From positions 248,001 through 312,000 of the forward strand of contig NZ_FNFF01000006.1 of NCBI RefSeq assembly GCF_900100315.1: 64,000 nt of DNA, given 5' to 3'. A program made the translations under genes and the position numbers. Below the pieces are notes generated by a model, which saw only the letters and a list, made by a program, of their open reading frames with translations, made no database searches and had not been told where the DNA came from. The stretch comes from Streptomyces indicus (lineage in GTDB: Bacteria; Actinomycetota; Actinomycetes; Streptomycetales; Streptomycetaceae). Of this stretch, positions 62,703 through 64,000 are shown one piece after another. How positions within the stretch are numbered: the first letter of the stretch is position 1; the number at the start of each line of letters is the position of its first letter.

Positions 62703-63485
62703 TCACGGCCTGCGCCCTGGCGGCCAGGGGTAGCCGAGCTGACGGGCAAACTCCTTTGAACCACCGCAGACATCAGCGACCGCTCGCGGGTCGAACGCCG
62801 TGAGCTCTGCCACCAACTCATCAGCCTGGACCGCCGGTTCGTCCCCGGAAACGTCCAAGGTCAGCTGAAACTGGAGCCACGGACGGCCATCCTTGACGGC
62901 ATCTCGGCCCGGGTGGAATAGGAAGAGATTGATCTGATCCGGCTCCCAGAGCCAGGCAGACACGCTGCCGAGTTCACACTCCCAGCGCTCGAGCCAGGCA
63001 GTGCACTGCCGAAGCTGTTCTTCGAGGAGACGGGCGACAGTCCTGGCCGGCCATTCCCAGGAGCGGTCCAGCGTTGCGCGCTCAACCTCTGCTTGGTAGC
63101 GCCCAGCGTCAAATCTGAACTCCGGCAGACCGACCTCATCTTCATCGGGATTTCGCCATGGACCCCAAATGACCTGGTCGCCATCACGGCGGATCGTGAC
63201 ATACAGGGCACCACAGCACCCTTCAGTGCACGTTGCCTCTGCCAAACGAACCTCGCGCGGAGACGGGTGGGCATGAAGCGGTCCTCCAGGGAAGAGGAGG
63301 TAGTGGGGGTCTGAGCCCGGTCCTTCGTCGAATACCTCAGCCACTACGTCCCGCCCTCCAATGTGGGGGCGTACTTCCACTGCGCTTCCGGGGACCACCT
63401 GGTCGGGGACAACGACACGGAGGGCGAAGCTCTGCAGGTCTGGGATCACAGAACGATGTTCGACCAGGGGGGCGGGCGTTGTCAT
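62703..63485 (-). CDS. Hypothetical protein on lower-GC DNA
   Basis: A 260-residue soluble protein that I do not recognise. It is acidic and Trp-rich (VIWGPWRNPDEDEVG; ERWECELGSVSAWLWEPDQI), has CTEGCCGALYV about residue 84 as a possible metal or redox cluster, and reads like an immunity or SMI1-like scaffold protein, although no family is certain. The base composition is clearly lower in GC than genes further left. ATG at 63485 follows GGCGGAAAGCAG. It lies 37 bases after the integrase-like gene and is probably cotranscribed with it. Confidence 0.6.
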   Translation of the reverse strand: MTTPAPLVEHRSVIPDLQSFALRVVVPDQVVPGSAVEVRPHIGGRDVVAEVFDEGPGSDPHYLLFPGGPLHAHPSPREVRLAEATCTEGCCGALYVTIRRDGDQVIWGPWRNPDEDEVGLPEFRFDAGRYQAEVERATLDRSWEWPARTVARLLEEQLRQCTAWLERWECELGSVSAWLWEPDQINLFLFHPGRDAVKDGRPWLQFQLTLDVSGDEPAVQADELVAELTAFDPRAVADVCGGSKEFARQLGYPWPPGRRP

Positions 63486-63522
63486 CTGCTTTCCGCCTGG
63501 CTGAAGACGTATCAGAGATCGG

Positions 63523-64000
63523 CTACCCCGCCTGAGGCGGCAACTCATTCGGTGCCACTATCTCGTGGGCGCTAGCCTTACCGTCCCTCGCACCTGCACG
63601 TTCTGCTACGTAGTCCAGCCAGTCCCTCTTCGCGTACTGCACCCACCTCACGGCCGTTCCGATATGCATGCCAAATAGGTCCGCGATCACCGACGCCGGC
63701 AGGTCTGTCGCCAACGCCAATCGAGCGGAGTTGCGAGCCGGCCTGATACGCACCCCGTAGCTATTCAATCTCCGAACATAGGACGTGGCTGTGGCGGGAC
63801 GTCCTGGGACCATGCCAGGAAACAGGTACCGCTCGCTTTCTGCTCGACCAATCGATGCGCGACGTAGGTCCGAACCAGCCAGCCCATGCAACAGGATCGC
63901 CAGCCGGGGCGGCAAGAGGAGCGGCTTCCCACCGAGTTTGACGTAAGTTCCATCAACCTTACGCATCACGTCTTCGGTCGACAGGCTCAAAACATTCTTG
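63523..64000 (-). CDS. Integrase/recombinase-like protein, C-terminal part
   Basis: The gene begins beyond the window end and is open to position 64000 on the minus strand; 158 codons are visible. The segments YVKLGGKPLLLPPRLAILLH, ERYLFPGMVPGRPATATSYV, RRLNSYGVRIRPARNSARLA and VIADLFGMHIGTAVRWVQYA followed by KRDWLDYVAE match the C-terminal part of a family of Streptomyces site-specific recombinase-like proteins in which the tyrosine-recombinase residues are partly lost. An Arg (NSARLAL) and a His (GMHIG) are where recombinase residues could lie. It may be a degraded integrase. A TTG at 63990 should not be taken as the start. Confidence 0.6.
   Translation of the reverse strand, partial: KNVLSLSTEDVMRKVDGTYVKLGGKPLLLPPRLAILLHGLAGSDLRRASIGRAESERYLFPGMVPGRPATATSYVRRLNSYGVRIRPARNSARLALATDLPASVIADLFGMHIGTAVRWVQYAKRDWLDYVAERAGARDGKASAHEIVAPNELPPQAG

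Overview
The window is chromosomal DNA of a high-GC actinomycete, almost certainly a Streptomyces. GC is about 70 percent or more over nearly the whole length, GTG starts are common, and the proteins read like Streptomyces core proteins. The gene order (ptsH, M23 peptidase, paired M16 peptidases, parC, citrate-synthase paralogues, parE, hrdB, RecQ, rnhB) matches what I know of the Streptomyces coelicolor core around hrdB. No rRNA, tRNA, CRISPR array, insertion sequence or replication origin is visible.

Layout. 1-7 kb: a GNAT/acyl-CoA-synthetase protein acetyltransferase cut by the window start, HPr (ptsH) with a DasR-like site, a GntR regulator, a secreted M23 peptidase behind a c-di-AMP riboswitch, and an M16 peptidase pair with one zinc subunit and one that lacks the zinc motif. 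7-13 kb: parC, a CobW-type metallochaperone, and a run of small DUF-type proteins including a 40-residue cationic peptide. 13-18 kb: divergent citrate-synthase genes, one fused to a helix-turn-helix and sharing a conspicuous palindrome with its neighbour, then a LacI regulator and a ferredoxin-like protein behind an iron-box-like site. 18-27 kb: an SDR enzyme with a hexanucleotide microsatellite, a CitA/CitB-like two-component system, an acetate/monocarboxylate-type symporter with its DUF485 partner, and a second (NarL-type) two-component system. 27-34 kb: NUDIX and parE, a small zinc-ribbon protein, a trypsin-like protease, hrdB (the principal sigma factor) and a FadR-type regulator. 34-42 kb: an ABC-transporter-like fusion with a degenerate ATPase, an NrtR-like protein, a glycogen-debranching-like protein and a DUF4192 protein. 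42-47 kb: a genome-maintenance group (RecQ helicase with a phosphoribosyltransferase-like tail, a RadC/JAB-like protein lacking metal ligands, a helicase-C-like protein, RNase HII). 47-53 kb: TetR plus MFS exporter sharing a perfect operator, a large membrane protein, an ADP-ribosylglycohydrolase and a histidine phosphatase. 53-59 kb: a putative catabolic operon (NCS1 permease, YtcJ-like amidohydrolase, C45 autoproteolytic acyltransferase) opposite its TetR regulator. 59-62.6 kb: DUF4937, DUF1152, TerD and an unrecognised protein. 62.7 kb to the end: lower-GC DNA with an unknown gene and the end of an integrase-like gene, which looks like acquired sequence.

Two themes recur. Strong perfect hairpins end many transcripts. 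Where they are absent, short tandem repeats (8-34 bp units) often sit at or just after the stop codon. The most interesting leads are the helix-turn-helix/citrate synthase with its palindrome, the pseudo-ATPase ABC fusion, the permease/amidohydrolase/C45 operon, the iron box in front of the ferredoxin-like gene, and the RecQ/RadC-like neighbourhood. All functional statements rest on reading the sequence and on family knowledge; no database search was run.
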